Assembly (NCBI GenBank): GCA_026122225.1
Contig: JANEZZ010002354.1
Coordinates: 496,001-560,000, forward strand
Direction: 5' to 3'
DNA length: 64,000 bases
Origin: Heloderma charlesbogerti
Taxonomy: Eukaryota > Chordata > Lepidosauria > Squamata > Helodermatidae
Within the stretch, counting starts at the first letter, position 1. Each line of letters opens with the position of its first letter. Position numbers and translations under genes: made by a program. The notes under the pieces are model-generated. The model did not search any database, was not told the origin of the DNA, and was given only the letters and a program-made list of their open reading frames with translations. This document shows, piece by piece, positions 33,219 through 44,000 of this stretch.

Positions 33219-34400
33219 AGGGCATGGGATTCTTAAGTATAAAGACACAAGTGGGACTAGGATGGTGTATCTATGTAGACAGAATGATGGGTGTTTTCTG
33301 GATGTTTCATGGTGTGCATCCGGGAAGTGTGGCCTGATCAAGATTTCTGTCAGAAACATTCAAATTAGTGCTGTGTCACAAATTTCTCCCATGTGTTTTT
33401 CAACCATTCTCATTCAATTTGATAGAAAAGGAATTGCTTGTGAAAAGGAATTCAAAGGAGGAGAAATTTAGGAGAAATTCTCATGGCTTGGGTTGGGGTT
33501 CTTGTGCTTACTTTACTTGTGAGGTGGCTGAGGAGTGTGTGTGACTGTCCTGTCTGTCATTGTACAACAATCTCTGTGGCAGCATGTAGCCTCCTCAGCT
33601 TCCCGCACCTCAGTTAAAGCTGTCATGAGGAAGACATCATGAGGCAATTCCTCCTGTGGGGCTTTTTCAGTTCAGAAAGTGCCTGGGAGGCTGCAGAGCA
33701 ATGGAAAGATGTGTAATAGAGAGAGAAAACATACACACCACCCTCGGCCACCTTGCAGTGATTAGGTAAGCTCATACCACCAAAAGAAATTCAAAATTCT
33801 GCCTCAGAAAAGTGGAAGCCTCAACACAGTTGATGCTGTTGACACTTACAGAAGCAGTGCAATAAACCAAAAACCTTGAGGAAAAAAGAAAGAAGCTGTG
33901 CTACAACCCCTGCCAGTAGTGAGCCCTCTCTGTGAGAAACTGTTGGAGAATGTCTCCTCTCCTAGGAGAAATTCAGTAAAATTGTCCCCCCACCCACCCC
34001 AGTTTCTCTGCCCACAGATAGGCTGGAGAATTTTGAGAGGCCATTTATGAAGAGCTCTAATTCAAATGTCATTTTATTTGAAAAGCTGTATCAGCTTAAG
34101 GCTCAGGAAAAGAGAAATGCGTACTTATGAGTTTTGTATTAACTCCTCCATCCTGCTCTCCCTTGATCAATTACAAATGCTTTGAGTATTCATATACATC
34201 AGGAAAGACCAGCTGGCAGCCTGTGATGTGTGAATGTATATCTATATTGATATCTGTCTGTCTATCCATCTATCTATTTCTCTTTCATCTGGATTCGGTC
34301 CACAAGGACAATTCTGGTGACCATGGACACCTCTGGTCCCCAGATCACTGTCTGGAGGGTAAGAGTTGCCCCCAAGAAAACTAAGTTGACTAACCAGATA
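33219..34400. other. Unassigned stretch
   Basis: No recognisable feature. Short TCTA-type repeats lie at 34251-34282. Confidence 0.4.
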
Positions 34401-34404
34401 TATA

Positions 34405-34765
34405 TGATTCAGGGCCATCAACAGTTGTTGGCATTGTTGGGCACCTGCTAAGGCTACCACCATGCAGCATGGGCCCTCTGCCAACCCCTGGAGCCCCCTG
34501 GTCCCACTTTCCCTCCTCCTTGCTGCCACTGTCTCTTCACTTGTTCCCTCAAAGTGAATGAGTAGGGACAGGAGCATGGAGAAGGAGCAGTGGCCTCCAC
34601 CCACTTTGCCTTCTGCCTCTGGGTGGCTGTGGAGATGGGTCCAAAGGGAGAAGGCAAGTGAATGGGAAGTGGTGACAGGAGTGAGGAGGTGGCAGGCCCA
34701 CTCTGGGGGGGCCCACTGAGGTACAAGTGCCCCCCAAACCTGGAGCTAGTATGGACATAATTGAT
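34405..34765. repeat. Unclassified repeat-like region
   Basis: Shares the words GGGCCATCAACAG and GGGCACCTGCTAAGG with 10260-10319 in form. It contains purine-rich runs. Possibly a non-autonomous element; not resolved. Confidence 0.35.
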
Positions 34766-36430
34766 ACTAATATCCGTGAACATTACATATGAACACATAA
34801 AGTCAGAGATATGTTTCTGATGAACATTTAATTTTACAAGTGGGGGGTTGGGGGGTGGGGAGAAGCCATGTGTTACTATTACATCATCATATTTCCTCCA
34901 ATCCAATGAATATATTGCTTGTTCAGAGGAAGCTTGAGACAGGAAAACAGTGTGTTTATGTGTGCTTAAGCCAACGTTGGACAATTTATCTTTACTTTTG
35001 TTACTGTAGTCTACAGCCTCTTCCTACTCTTATTTCTTCTAGAGACCCTGAAAACTCTAACTTTAAAGTCCCTTCAGGTCTATGATTTGATGAAAGCTGA
35101 ATCAATTAGCAGAGTTTAAAAGCTGATTTGTTAGGGGATCCTTGTCTTCTCAGTTAACTGCACAAAAGCAGATAAAGGAATTGATTTGACAGTTGAATAG
35201 ATTCCAAAAGTGGGGTCATTTTATCACATGACCAAAGAATATGACAGAGGTACACAAGGGTATGAAGTGTATTCTTTTCAACACCTGGCAGAATCCAAAA
35301 GCTTATCTCTAAACCATTTCTCTAGTGCCTAGTAATAAAGGCTCAAAAGCTTACACTCCTTACTTGTGAGAAGCACTGTGGGCTTCAATGGGAGTGCTGC
35401 AGAATACAGAGGGTATAAATTACAGCCAAGTAATGCAAATCTATGCAAAGTAGAAGGCATTGTCTTCCCTAACTAGGCCTTAATAGGTTGCCTTGCTATT
35501 AATATTTTAGGCAACATTGCTACCACAATTTCACCCCAAGCAAAAACCCAAAGAAATCTGGGTGACTCCTCTTTAGGTAATTTCCTTCAGGGAAATCAAA
35601 AGAAGTTCAGTAAGAAAAGTGATGTTCTTATATCAAAAATGAAACTTCCAACGTGTTTTCCTTTTATTAAAAGCAGCTGTGTGTGTTTGCGTGTGTGGCG
35701 TGTGCTTTTAGAAAAAAAGTTAATTCTTTCACCAGTGCCAGTTCTCGAGTCTAATAAATCACCCCCTTTCCCTGGAATTGCTGTTGTTAACCATGGAGAG
35801 GAAAACACAGAGACAGTATGTTTGTGCCAGTGCAGATCCAGAGTGTGCTTATGCACAATTTGCAGCCTGAAAGAATTGAAGAGTTCAGTCGCTTCTTCCC
35901 CTGCAGTGTGGGCCCAATTCAAATACAACCCTCCCCAGGGCTGCTTTTATGAAAAGAAGATATCAGGATTCCAATCACAAACTTTCTCCCTAAAAAGAGT
36001 GGTACTGTTCTTTCTTTTTTCAAAATCCACAGTTTGGGGCAATAACTTTATTTGGGTCAACCTAGTCATGTTCATTTGGTTGATCCTAATAAAGGTATCA
36101 CCCAACTGTGGATTTAGATGTTTTTTCTCATGAACCAACACAGATTCCTGAACTTTTCAATTCTCTTTCATTGTTGTGTCATGTGGCTGCGTTTTACCAT
36201 CACTCGAAAGTGAAATCTTCAGGGGTGGGAACGTTAAACAGTAGTGGACTTCAGTACCATTAGCTTTTCAGCATTTGACTATTACTTAGATAACCCAGCT
36301 CCATATGGATTATAGATCCAACCCCAGCATTGTGAATGCACTGCAGTTCTTACTATAAAGTTGCAGGGTGGGGGAGAGTGGTGACTTAAATTCACTGCAT
36401 GGAAATGTAGTTTAATAGACAAACCCAAAT
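34766..36430. other. Unassigned; candidate conserved block at 35600-36130
   Basis: 35600-36130 is repeat-free and includes words such as GAATTGCTGTTGTTAACCATGG and AATTGAAGAGTTCAGTCG. It holds a 164-aa open frame (35639-36133) without a recognisable domain. I see no splice-flanked exon I would defend. Confidence 0.25.
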
Positions 36431-36436
36431 AGGGAG

Positions 36437-36712
36437 AGGCCGTAGCTCAATGGTAGAGTATACTTGTTTTGCATGCAGAATGTTCCAGGTTCAATCTCCA
36501 GCAAAAATTCTTGCCTGAAACCCCGGAGAGCCACTACCAGTCAGTGTTGACTGGTAGTGCCACTACCAGTAGTGGTAGTAGCCACTACCAGTGGCTCTAC
36601 CACTACTGGTAGAGCCACTACCAGTCAGACTAGGTAGCCACTACCTAGTCACTGGGCTAGTTGGACCAATGGTATGATTCAGCATAAAGCAGCTTCCAGT
36701 GTTCCTAAGGCC
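36437..36712 (+). mobile_element. tRNA-derived SINE with a scrambled palindromic interior
   Basis: Head GGCCGTAGCTCAATGGTAGA (A box) and GTTCCAGGTTCAATCTCCAG (B box) is tRNA-like. The body follows with TTGCCTGAAACCCCGGAGAG and ends TTGGACCAATGGTATGATTC and AGCAGCTTCCAGTGTTCCTA. The middle, 36526-36655, is expanded into repeated direct and inverted copies of CCACTACCAG that the family does not normally carry. Confidence 0.85.
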
Positions 36713-38134
36713 TTCTCCACCACCACACAATGTCTAGTGTGAACTGGGCCCTTTGCATAAACACCTGATCACCGCGTTTGTGTTATTCTCCCCCTCCCCA
36801 TCTCACACACTTTTTTTGAGGTGGAGAAACACAGCAGATGAAAGCAAAGTATGTGCCATATTCTATATAAGCTGGTCTTTATTTGATATCATACATAGTC
36901 ACATTATACTTTTGTGGGCATATTTTGAAGGTATTATGTAGTAATGATTTGCTGCTTCTGAAATGTTTTGTACCATATCTCTACAATCTCTCCCCATCTG
37001 TCATGACAGCATCCGTCTTGGCATATCTGAGGAAAGAAACCAAATTAAAAGGGAAGGGGTTTTTTTTTGTTATTTTTTAGTGGATTCTGAACACCCACCA
37101 GTGTGGATTAAAAATTGCTCTCCTCTTGTGGTTTTATGGCAGTATTACATGGGGGGGGGGGTCTACAACTGCTTCAGTGTTCAAATGATTCTGAAATCTA
37201 TTAGTGGTGACCTGTTGATAGTCAGAATTCATGTCATTTGCAGTTCATTTGTATTAATAAAAAGCAAACCTTAAGCATTGTGATTTACAGTAATACAAAA
37301 GCTATTATGAGGGACCGTCATCATAAGCTTCTTTGTCATAAAGCTCTTGTATCTTGCTTTCAATCACTAAACGCTATTAAAAAATTGCTAATACTGAGAG
37401 GCTTGGAGTAATTCATAGATTCTTTTGCTTCAATGGATGGTCTTAAGAAACCCTACCTGTGCATTCTCAGAAATAAATCACTGGTTACTCATTAATTTGG
37501 CTTTAAGTTGAAGAAAGAGGTATCCGTCACACATGGACAAGGTTGCCCGCTCCCCTCTACTCCAGAAAAGTGACCTTGGCTGAAAGTGAAACCCGCAACC
37601 CCTTTTCAGAGCATGGGATTGCCTCCCTGCTGGCTGATCCTGCTGCTGACTTGCCACTGTGCCACCACAGTCACCGCAGTTGTTGTGTATGGAATATGCA
37701 GGCATGCGTCTGCTTTGGGGTTCAAATACTCACAAATCTGGTGACGGCAGCACAGCTGTGGTGCTGGACAGGGCTGGACAGACGTGTTCTGGTTTTCCCT
37801 GTTCACCCAAAGCTTATTCCCAGAAAACATAAAAACTATATGAATAGCAGGGACGCAGGAATACCCACTGTCACTAATGCAGACCAGAGTTTCGTATGCC
37901 ACCCATAAGAATCCCAGGTTTGAAGGTACACAATGGGGCAACCTTGCTGAAAGTAAACGGCTTTGGATTTGATCGGTGCCTGGAAAGAAGGATATCAGGG
38001 AGTTCTGTGGATACTGCCTTGATTTGCACAAATGAATTGCATAATTAATGCTATGACATGATGACGATGATGATGATGCATTAGAAGAAGAAGGCAGACA
38101 TCACCTTTTCTACTACAATTTACTAAACACATAG
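36713..38134. other. Unassigned stretch
   Basis: No gene or nameable repeat. A short (GAT)n-like run is at 38058-38078. Confidence 0.4.
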
Positions 38135-38325
38135 GAACATAAGAAGAGCCATACTGGATCAGACCAAGGCTCCATCTAGTCCAGTATTCTGTTCATACAG
38201 TGGCCAACCCAGATGTGTGTACGATAGCACCCTCCTGCTTGTGTTTCCTAGCAACTGGTGTTCAGAGGCACACTGCCTCTGATACTGGAGGTAGCGCAGA
38301 GCCATCAGGACTAGTAGGCATAGGC
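38135..38325 (-). mobile_element. CR1-like LINE 3' end
   Basis: ACATAAGAAGAGCCATACTG, GGATCAGACCAAGGCTCCAT and CAGAGCCATCAGGACTAGTA form the reverse of the 3' end at 5430-5556 and 10850-10871. The family is distinct from the CR1 with the ATTCTATGAT terminus. Confidence 0.75.
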
Positions 38326-38413
38326 AGCTTTAATCTCCGTGAGTTTGTTCAGTTGATTTAATCTCCTTTAAAGCTTGGTGGCCATCTTGTGTTAGTGAAC
38401 TGTACAGTTTAAC

Positions 38414-38862
38414 TAAGGGTGTAATCCTATGGGGATAGGAAGCCACCTCCAAACTTGGAGGTGGCCGCCTATCCAATGCAAGGCAGGAGAAGCACGGAGG
38501 GGATCGTCCCCTCTGTGCTTCTCCTGCCCTGCATTTGTGCCTAGCTGTAGGAAGGTGGAGCGAGGAGAAGGCTGCCAGATGACAGAGCAAGGAGGAGGCT
38601 GCTGGATGTGTTGTACTGGCATTTCCGCCTTCCCCGCCCTGGAATGCCTCCTGGAATGCCCCATTTGGGCCACTCCATGCTCCTCTTCTGAGTGCAGAGT
38701 GTGAGGTTGTTCCGCGATGCCTGCAAGGCAGCGCAGAAGGGAAGAAAGGTCAGTTCTTGGGGAACCAACCTCGCAGCGCGGGCTCTGAGGTCGGTTCCCG
38801 GAAACCCACATATCCCATGGCTGTCTAGCCACTAACTAGCGGCCATAGGATTGCTCCCTCCA
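38414..38862. mobile_element. MITE with GGGnGnAATCCTATGG ends
   Basis: Left TAAGGGTGTAATCCTATGGG, right GGCCATAGGATTGCTCCCTC: imperfect inverted ends. The interior contains a strong hairpin (CAGGAGAAGCACGGAGGGG / CCCCTCTGTGCTTCTCCTG, 38486-38526). A second copy is at 54831-55267. Target duplication not resolved. Confidence 0.75.
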
Positions 38863-38879
38863 TATATTAAAGGGTGACT

Positions 38880-39802
38880 GAAAAACATCTATTTCTGCTT
38901 CATTGACTACGCTAAAGCCTTTGATTGTGTGGATCACAACAAACTGTGGCAAATTCTTAAAGAGATGGGAGTACCAGACCACCTTACCTGTCTCCTGAGA
39001 AACCTGTATGAGGGTCAAGAAGCAACAGTAAGAACCGGACATGGAACAATCGATTGTTTCAAAATTGGGAAAGGAGTACGACAAGGCTGCATATTGTCAC
39101 CCTGCTTATTTAATTTATATGCAGAGTACATCATGAGAAATGCCAGGTTGGATGAATCACAGGTCGGAATTAAGATTGCCGGGAGAATTATCAACAACCT
39201 CCGATATGCAGACGATACCACCCTAATGGCAGAAAGCGAAGAGGATCTCAAGAGCCTCTTGTTGAGGGTGAAAGAGGAGAGTGCAAAACCTGGTTTGAAA
39301 CTCAACATTAAAAAAACGAAGATCATGGCATCTGGCCCCATCACTTCCTGGCATATAGAAGGGGAAGAAATGGAAGCTGTGACAGATTTTATTTTCTTGG
39401 GCTCCAAGATCACCGCAGACAGTGACTGTAGCCATGAAATTAAAAGACGCTTGCTCCTTGGGAGGAAAGCTATGGCAAACCTAGACAGCATAGTAAGGAG
39501 CAGAGACATCACCTTGCCGACAAAGGTCTGTCTACTCAAAGCTATGGTTTTCCCAGTAGTAACGTATGGCTGTGAGAGCTGGACTATAAGGAAGGCTGAG
39601 CGCCGAATAATTGATGCTTTCGAACTGTGGTGCTGGAGAAGACTCTTACGAGTCCCCTGGACTTCAAGGAGGTCAAATCAGTCCATTCTAAAGGAAATCA
39701 ACTCTGAGTGCTCATTGGAAGGACAGATACTGAAGCTGAAGCTCAAATATTTTGGCCACCTAATGCGAAGAGAAAACTCTCTGGAAAAGACCCTGATGCT
39801 GA
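38880..39802 (+). pseudogene. BovB copy 3, reverse transcriptase fragment
   Basis: Truncated at both ends. It starts at the YFCFIDYAKAFDCVDHNKLW region and ends at ENSLEKTLML. It keeps GVRQGCILSPCLFNLYAEYI and the intact catalytic block RYADDTTLMAESEEDL, and it has no stop over more than 290 codons. The open frame continues artificially through the downstream MITE to 40326, giving a 465-codon chimera. Loss of the 3' end is unusual for a LINE and implies a later deletion or recombination. Confidence 0.92.
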
Positions 39803-39818
39803 TGTTTTGGACCACAAC

Positions 39819-40228
39819 TAGGGATGGTGCGGGTGCCCAACTGGGTTCCGGAGTCCGTCAGACTCCTCCCCCCGCTCGGTCCCCCGAATCCAGCTCGGCA
39901 AGCTGCCGCCCTTGCCCACCGAGCTGCGTGAGTGGCCGGGCCTTACTCAGCCTGTCCGCTCATACCCAGCAGCCACCCGTCCTCCTCTTAAGCTGCCATC
40001 TTTTATGTTGTGGAAATGGCCCTTTATGGCCACCGTTGTGCGCAACAGTAAATATACAAAAATATAGAGCCCCATCTTGTGTAAAAGATGGTGGCTCACA
40101 TGGAGGAGTGGGCAGCTGTGGCCCGCTGTCAGACAGCTCTCCAAGCCCTCCAGGGGCTCACACAGCCTGGCTCAGTGGCTACTCAAGCACCTGCCATGCA
40201 TGGATTCCAGTGAGCCTGTCCATCCCTA
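39819..40228. mobile_element. hAT-like MITE with TAGGGATGG ends
   Basis: Begins TAGGGATGGTGCGGGTGCCC and ends CTGTCCATCCCTA. Flanks ACCACAAC (39811-39818) and AGCACAAA (40229-40236) agree at 6 of 8 positions. Inverted interior blocks include AAGCTGCCATCTTTTATGTTG against GTAAAAGATGGTGGCTCAC. Non-coding. Confidence 0.75.
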
Positions 40229-40277
40229 AGCACAAATGCCTTACATCCCTTGCAAGATCAAAAAGGCAAGATATAAA

Positions 40278-40278
40278 T

Positions 40279-40322
<44 letters not shown>

Positions 40323-40323
40323 T
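40278..40323. repeat. (AAT)n microsatellite at a retroelement tail
   Basis: About 14 AAT units follow GGCAAGATATAAATTT, a LINE/SINE-type tail. Confidence 0.95.
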
Positions 40324-40436
40324 TAACAACAACTGCCATCATCCCTGACTAGTGGCCATGCTGGCTAGGAATGATGGCAGTTGTAGTCCAACACTTCTAG
40401 AGGGCACCAGGTTGGGGAAGGCTGTTCTAATTGAAC
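40324..40436. mobile_element. Half of a palindromic hAT-like MITE
   Basis: CAACTGCCATCATCCCTGAC and ATGATGGCAGTTGTAGTCCA pair around a GGCCATGCTGG centre, and the right end is CCAGGTTGGGGAAGGCTG. It is the family of 57665-57800. Confidence 0.7.
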
Positions 40437-41229
40437 AGACTTGCAGTATTTATACTGTGATCAGCCAATTAGAGTGGGACATACTACTGGGCAATCAGCC
40501 CAAAGACTGTTGCTTCTGTATTTTTCTTCATTAGCCCACAAGAAGGCTTTATCTGGCTGCCATTGTTGAGCTTGGCTGCCTCAGTGGTTTAGGGGAAGAC
40601 TGTATATTGGGAGGAACCTGGTTCAAGCCCTGAATTTGTGGCATTGTCTTCTTGTGGGAAGGAGGACCTGTGGGAAGGAGGACCAGCTGCACCAGGTGGA
40701 CCCTGAGCCTGTTTCTGCCCCTGCCAACCAGGTACTTAAGGCGGGGCTGCCAGAGGCAGCGCCTCGGTGTGCACCTTGGTGTCATGCCAAGTGCGACGCT
40801 AAGTGCGCACTTAGCGTCACACTTGGAGATGCATGAAGGAGCCCAGGAAGACCAACCCACCACCTCTCCAGAGACACCAGCAGCCACAGATACCAGCAGC
40901 AAATAGCAGCAGCAGAGGGCAGCAGCTGTAAAGACCAGGGAGAAAGAGGCAAACGTAGATTTTATTTGCTCCTCCTGAGCCGCTGCTCTCTTATCTCTTT
41001 TATCTTCTTTTATATTGTTGTATATTTTATATCTTAACATTTTGATATGTGCCTGGGAGGACCATTGAGCAACTCAGTGGGTCGGGGAGGTGCCACCATA
41101 ACTGTGGTCACGGGCAGGGGAGGTATGGCATTGGGGGATTAACAGGCCAGCTGAGGAGAAGAGGGGGTAGACACCTTACAGGTGTCCCCTCTTCTGGTTC
41201 TTCCTCCAACCTGATGGTTCCTGGCAGCC

Positions 41230-43000
41230 TTACCAGTCTGCCCTTGGGCCTGGTGCTGCTGCTGCTGAATGCCAGGTCGGTAGGGATGGCGGAGAATTTC
41301 TCCCCGAAACTTCGGGGGGCCGAGTGCCAACGCGTTCGGCCCCCCGAACAAGTTTCGGGGAGAAATCCTCCGCCCCCCGCCCCCCCCGGGACGGGACTTA
41401 CCTTCCCTGAATGTCCCTCCCGGCGGCGGGTCCGGCTGGCGGTTCATCGGGTGTTCGAGCGGGGCGGGAGCGGCAGCCGGTCTTTCGACCGGCTTCCGCC
41501 CCCGCCATTGCAATAAAAGAAAAAAAAATGTCCCCTGATAGGCTACGTGACGATTCACGTAGCCTATCACGGCTAGATTTGCAAAGTCAGCCGTGATAGG
41601 CTACGTGAATCGTCACGTAGCCTATCACAGGTGACTTAAAAAAAAAAAAAAAGTGTGTACGGATAATGGCGGCCCCCATAGGGAGCCGCCATTCCCGTTC
41701 CTTATTTGGTGGCTGTAGTCTACGTAAATGTTTACGTAGACTACGGCGAAAATAAGGGCAACGCTATTTGCGTTGCCCTTATTTTCGCCGTCGTCTACGT
41801 AAACATTTACGTAGACTACAGCAACTAAATAAGGAACGTGAATGGCGGCTCCCTATGGGGGCTGCCATTCACGTACGCGCTTTTTTTTTTTTTTAAGTTA
41901 CCCGTGATAGGCTACGTGACGATTCACGTAGCCTATCATGGCTGACTTTGCAGATCTAGCCGTGATAGGCTACGTGAATCGTCACGTAGCCTATCAGGGG
42001 GCGTTTTTTTTTGTTTTTTGTTTACTTCTGCGTTCGCGGCCGGGCGAGGCGAGGTGCCTCCTCCCCGGCCTGAATTTCGGCCGGGCGAGGCGGGAAGCCT
42101 CCCCCCCCCGGCCTGAACTTCGCGGGGGGAGCAGCGACGCACTCCCCCCCACCGCGAACAAGCTGCGAGAAAAGGTAAGTGACTTTCGTCCACCCCTACA
42201 GGTCGGCCCAAAATAAAATCTTCCTCATCCATGATTTGATTGTGGATGAGGGGGCTGACCTGGTATGTATTACTGAGACCTGGGTGGGGGAACTGGGAGG
42301 GGTCACTCTCTCCCAGCTGTGCCCTCCTGGGTACTCAGTGCAGCAGCAACACCGACTCAAGGGTCGAGGAGGGGGGGTTGCCATGGTCTATAGGAGTTCA
42401 ATCTCCCTCTCTAGGCTTCCTGCTTATTCAAGTGCAGATCTTGAGTGCTTATACCTTGTGTTGGGTACCCAGGACAGATTAGGGATTCTGTTGGTGTACC
42501 ACCCACCCCGCTGCCCATCAGACTCCCTGCCTGAGCAGACAGAGGTGGTCTCGGACTTGGTGTTTAGGACCCCTAGGATGATGGTCCTGGGGGATCTCCA
42601 CTTCCATGCTGAGGCCACTGTATCTGGGGTGGCTCAGGACTTCATGGCTGCCATGACAACCATGGGGCTGTCCCAACATGTCATCGGCCCAACGCATGTA
42701 AAAGGACACACGCTTGATCTGGTTTTCTTGACTGGGCAGGAGGATGGTGATCTGAAAGTGGAGGAATTAACATCTGTCCCATTCTCATGGTCAGGTCACT
42801 TCCTGTTGAGGTGTAGACTTTTGGCAGCCTTCCCCCTCTGCAAGGGTGGGGGACCTATTAAAATGGTCCACCCCCGGAGGCTAATGGATTCCAATGGATT
42901 CCAGTGGGCTCTGGGGGATTTTCCTGCTGGTATGGCTGGTGCTCCTGTCGAAGCCCAGGTCGCTCTGTGGAATGCACACCCAAGCGCCCTCTCCCTCTGA
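41230..43000 (+). pseudogene. L2 endonuclease region (split by MITE D)
   Basis: The upstream part ends LGLVLLLLNARSV at 41280. After MITE D the frame resumes with NKIFLIHDLIVDEGADLVCI, TETWVGELGG, VLGDLHFHAEATVSG and HTLDLVFL, open to 43000. These are the apurinic-type endonuclease motifs (NARSV, ITETW, GD.H, LDLVF). The rest toward 43193 has several stops. Confidence 0.9.
41281..42198. mobile_element. Palindrome-chain hAT-like MITE, copy D (nested palindromes)
   Basis: 918 bp, flanked by an exact CAGGTCGG duplication (41273-41280, 42199-42206). Begins TAGGGATGGCGG, ends GTCCACCCCTA. First hairpin 41288-41372 (TTTCTCCCCGAAAC arms). 41523-42011 is one near-perfect palindrome centred on TATTT at 41765-41769. 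Each arm holds, from outside in, two GGCTACGTGACGATTCACGT-type hairpins, an A or T run, an ATGGCGGC hairpin and a GTCTACGTAAATGTTTACGT hairpin. A GC-rich tail and an AAAGGTAAGT donor precede the right end. Confidence 0.93.
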
Positions 43001-43193
43001 ACAGAGCCCAGCCAGCTCCTTGGTATACACCTGAGCTGAGGGCAATGAAACAAGAGGGGAGATGGGTAGAATGCAGGTGGAGGAAAACTCATGCTGAATC
43101 TGACCGAACACAGGTAAGAGCTCACTATTGAGCCTAGTCTGTGGCAGTGAGGGATCTCTCTACCTGGCCCAGTTCTTTTCCACCAGCATTGCA

Positions 43194-44000
43194 TAGGGAT
43201 GTCAGAGAATTCCGCGACGGATCTCGGTGAGGCTGAATGCCAGTGCATTCGGCCCCCCGAAATCCATCGCGGAATGGCCTGCCACCCCCCCGGCCCCCGC
43301 AGATCCCCCCCCCAGGATGAAACTTACCTGGGGCGGATGTTTCGGATGGCGGCGGCTCCAGCGGCGGCTTCGGCGGCGGCTGGTCTTCTGACCGGCTGCC
43401 GCCGCTGCCATTTGCAGTCTGTGTTTTCTTCTCCCCCCGCCCATAGACGTGATAGGCTATGTAAAGACTTACGTAGCCTATTACGTCTGGGTAAAAAAAA
43501 AAAACGCATACGCAAATGGTGGCGGCTACGGCCGCCACCATTTGCGTTCCTTATTTTTGGTCGTCTTAGTCTACGTAAATATTTACGTAGACTAAGACGG
43601 TGAAAATAAAGGGGAACTCAAATAGCGCCCAGTACGCTATTTGCGTTCCCCTTTCTTTTCTTCATCTTAGTCTACGTAAATATTTATGTAGACTAAGACA
43701 ACCAAAAATAAGGAACGCAAATGGTGGTGGCCGTAGCTGCTGCCCTTTGCGTACGCATTTTTTGTTTTGTTTTTTACCCAGAGCCCTCCCCGGCTGGAAA
43801 TCCGGTTGCGGACGGCCCTGGCCTGGGCCTGGCCAGCTGCTCCATGGAGCCGCTGCGAAGCACAGCCGGCCGTCGAGGATTCTGCGAGGGAAGACCGGAT
43901 CGCCTCCCCCCCTGTCGAGGATTCCAGGGGGAGGGACGGAATGCCTCCCCCCCCCATGAACAGAATCTGCGGAAAGGGAAGTGACTTTCGTACATCCCTA
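43194..44000. mobile_element. Palindrome-chain hAT-like MITE, copy E
   Basis: 807 bp, flanked by exact GCATTGCA duplications (43186-43193, 44001-44008). Begins TAGGGATGTCAGAGAATTCC, ends TTTCGTACATCCCTA. Hairpins in order: 43448-43488 (GTGATAGGCTATGTAAAG arms), 43512-43546 (CAAATGGTGGCGGC), 43563-43598 (GTCTTAGTCTACGTAAAT), the central 43617-43643 (CAAATAGCG / CGCTATTTG), 43664-43700 and 43717-43752. The layout is mirror-symmetric about 43630, but the outer right hairpin is missing. Confidence 0.93.

Noticed and set aside
36437..36510. tRNA gene
   Set aside because: A and B boxes are present, but there is no full cloverleaf or acceptor stem, and the unit continues into a SINE body.
38929..40326. 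465-aa frame as a novel gene
   Set aside because: It is BovB RT fused by read-through to a MITE and an (AAT)n tract that translates as poly-Ile.
41523..42011. CRISPR-like regularly repeated palindromes
   Set aside because: There are no unique spacers of constant length, repeats differ from one another, the genome is vertebrate, and the unit has transposon target duplications.
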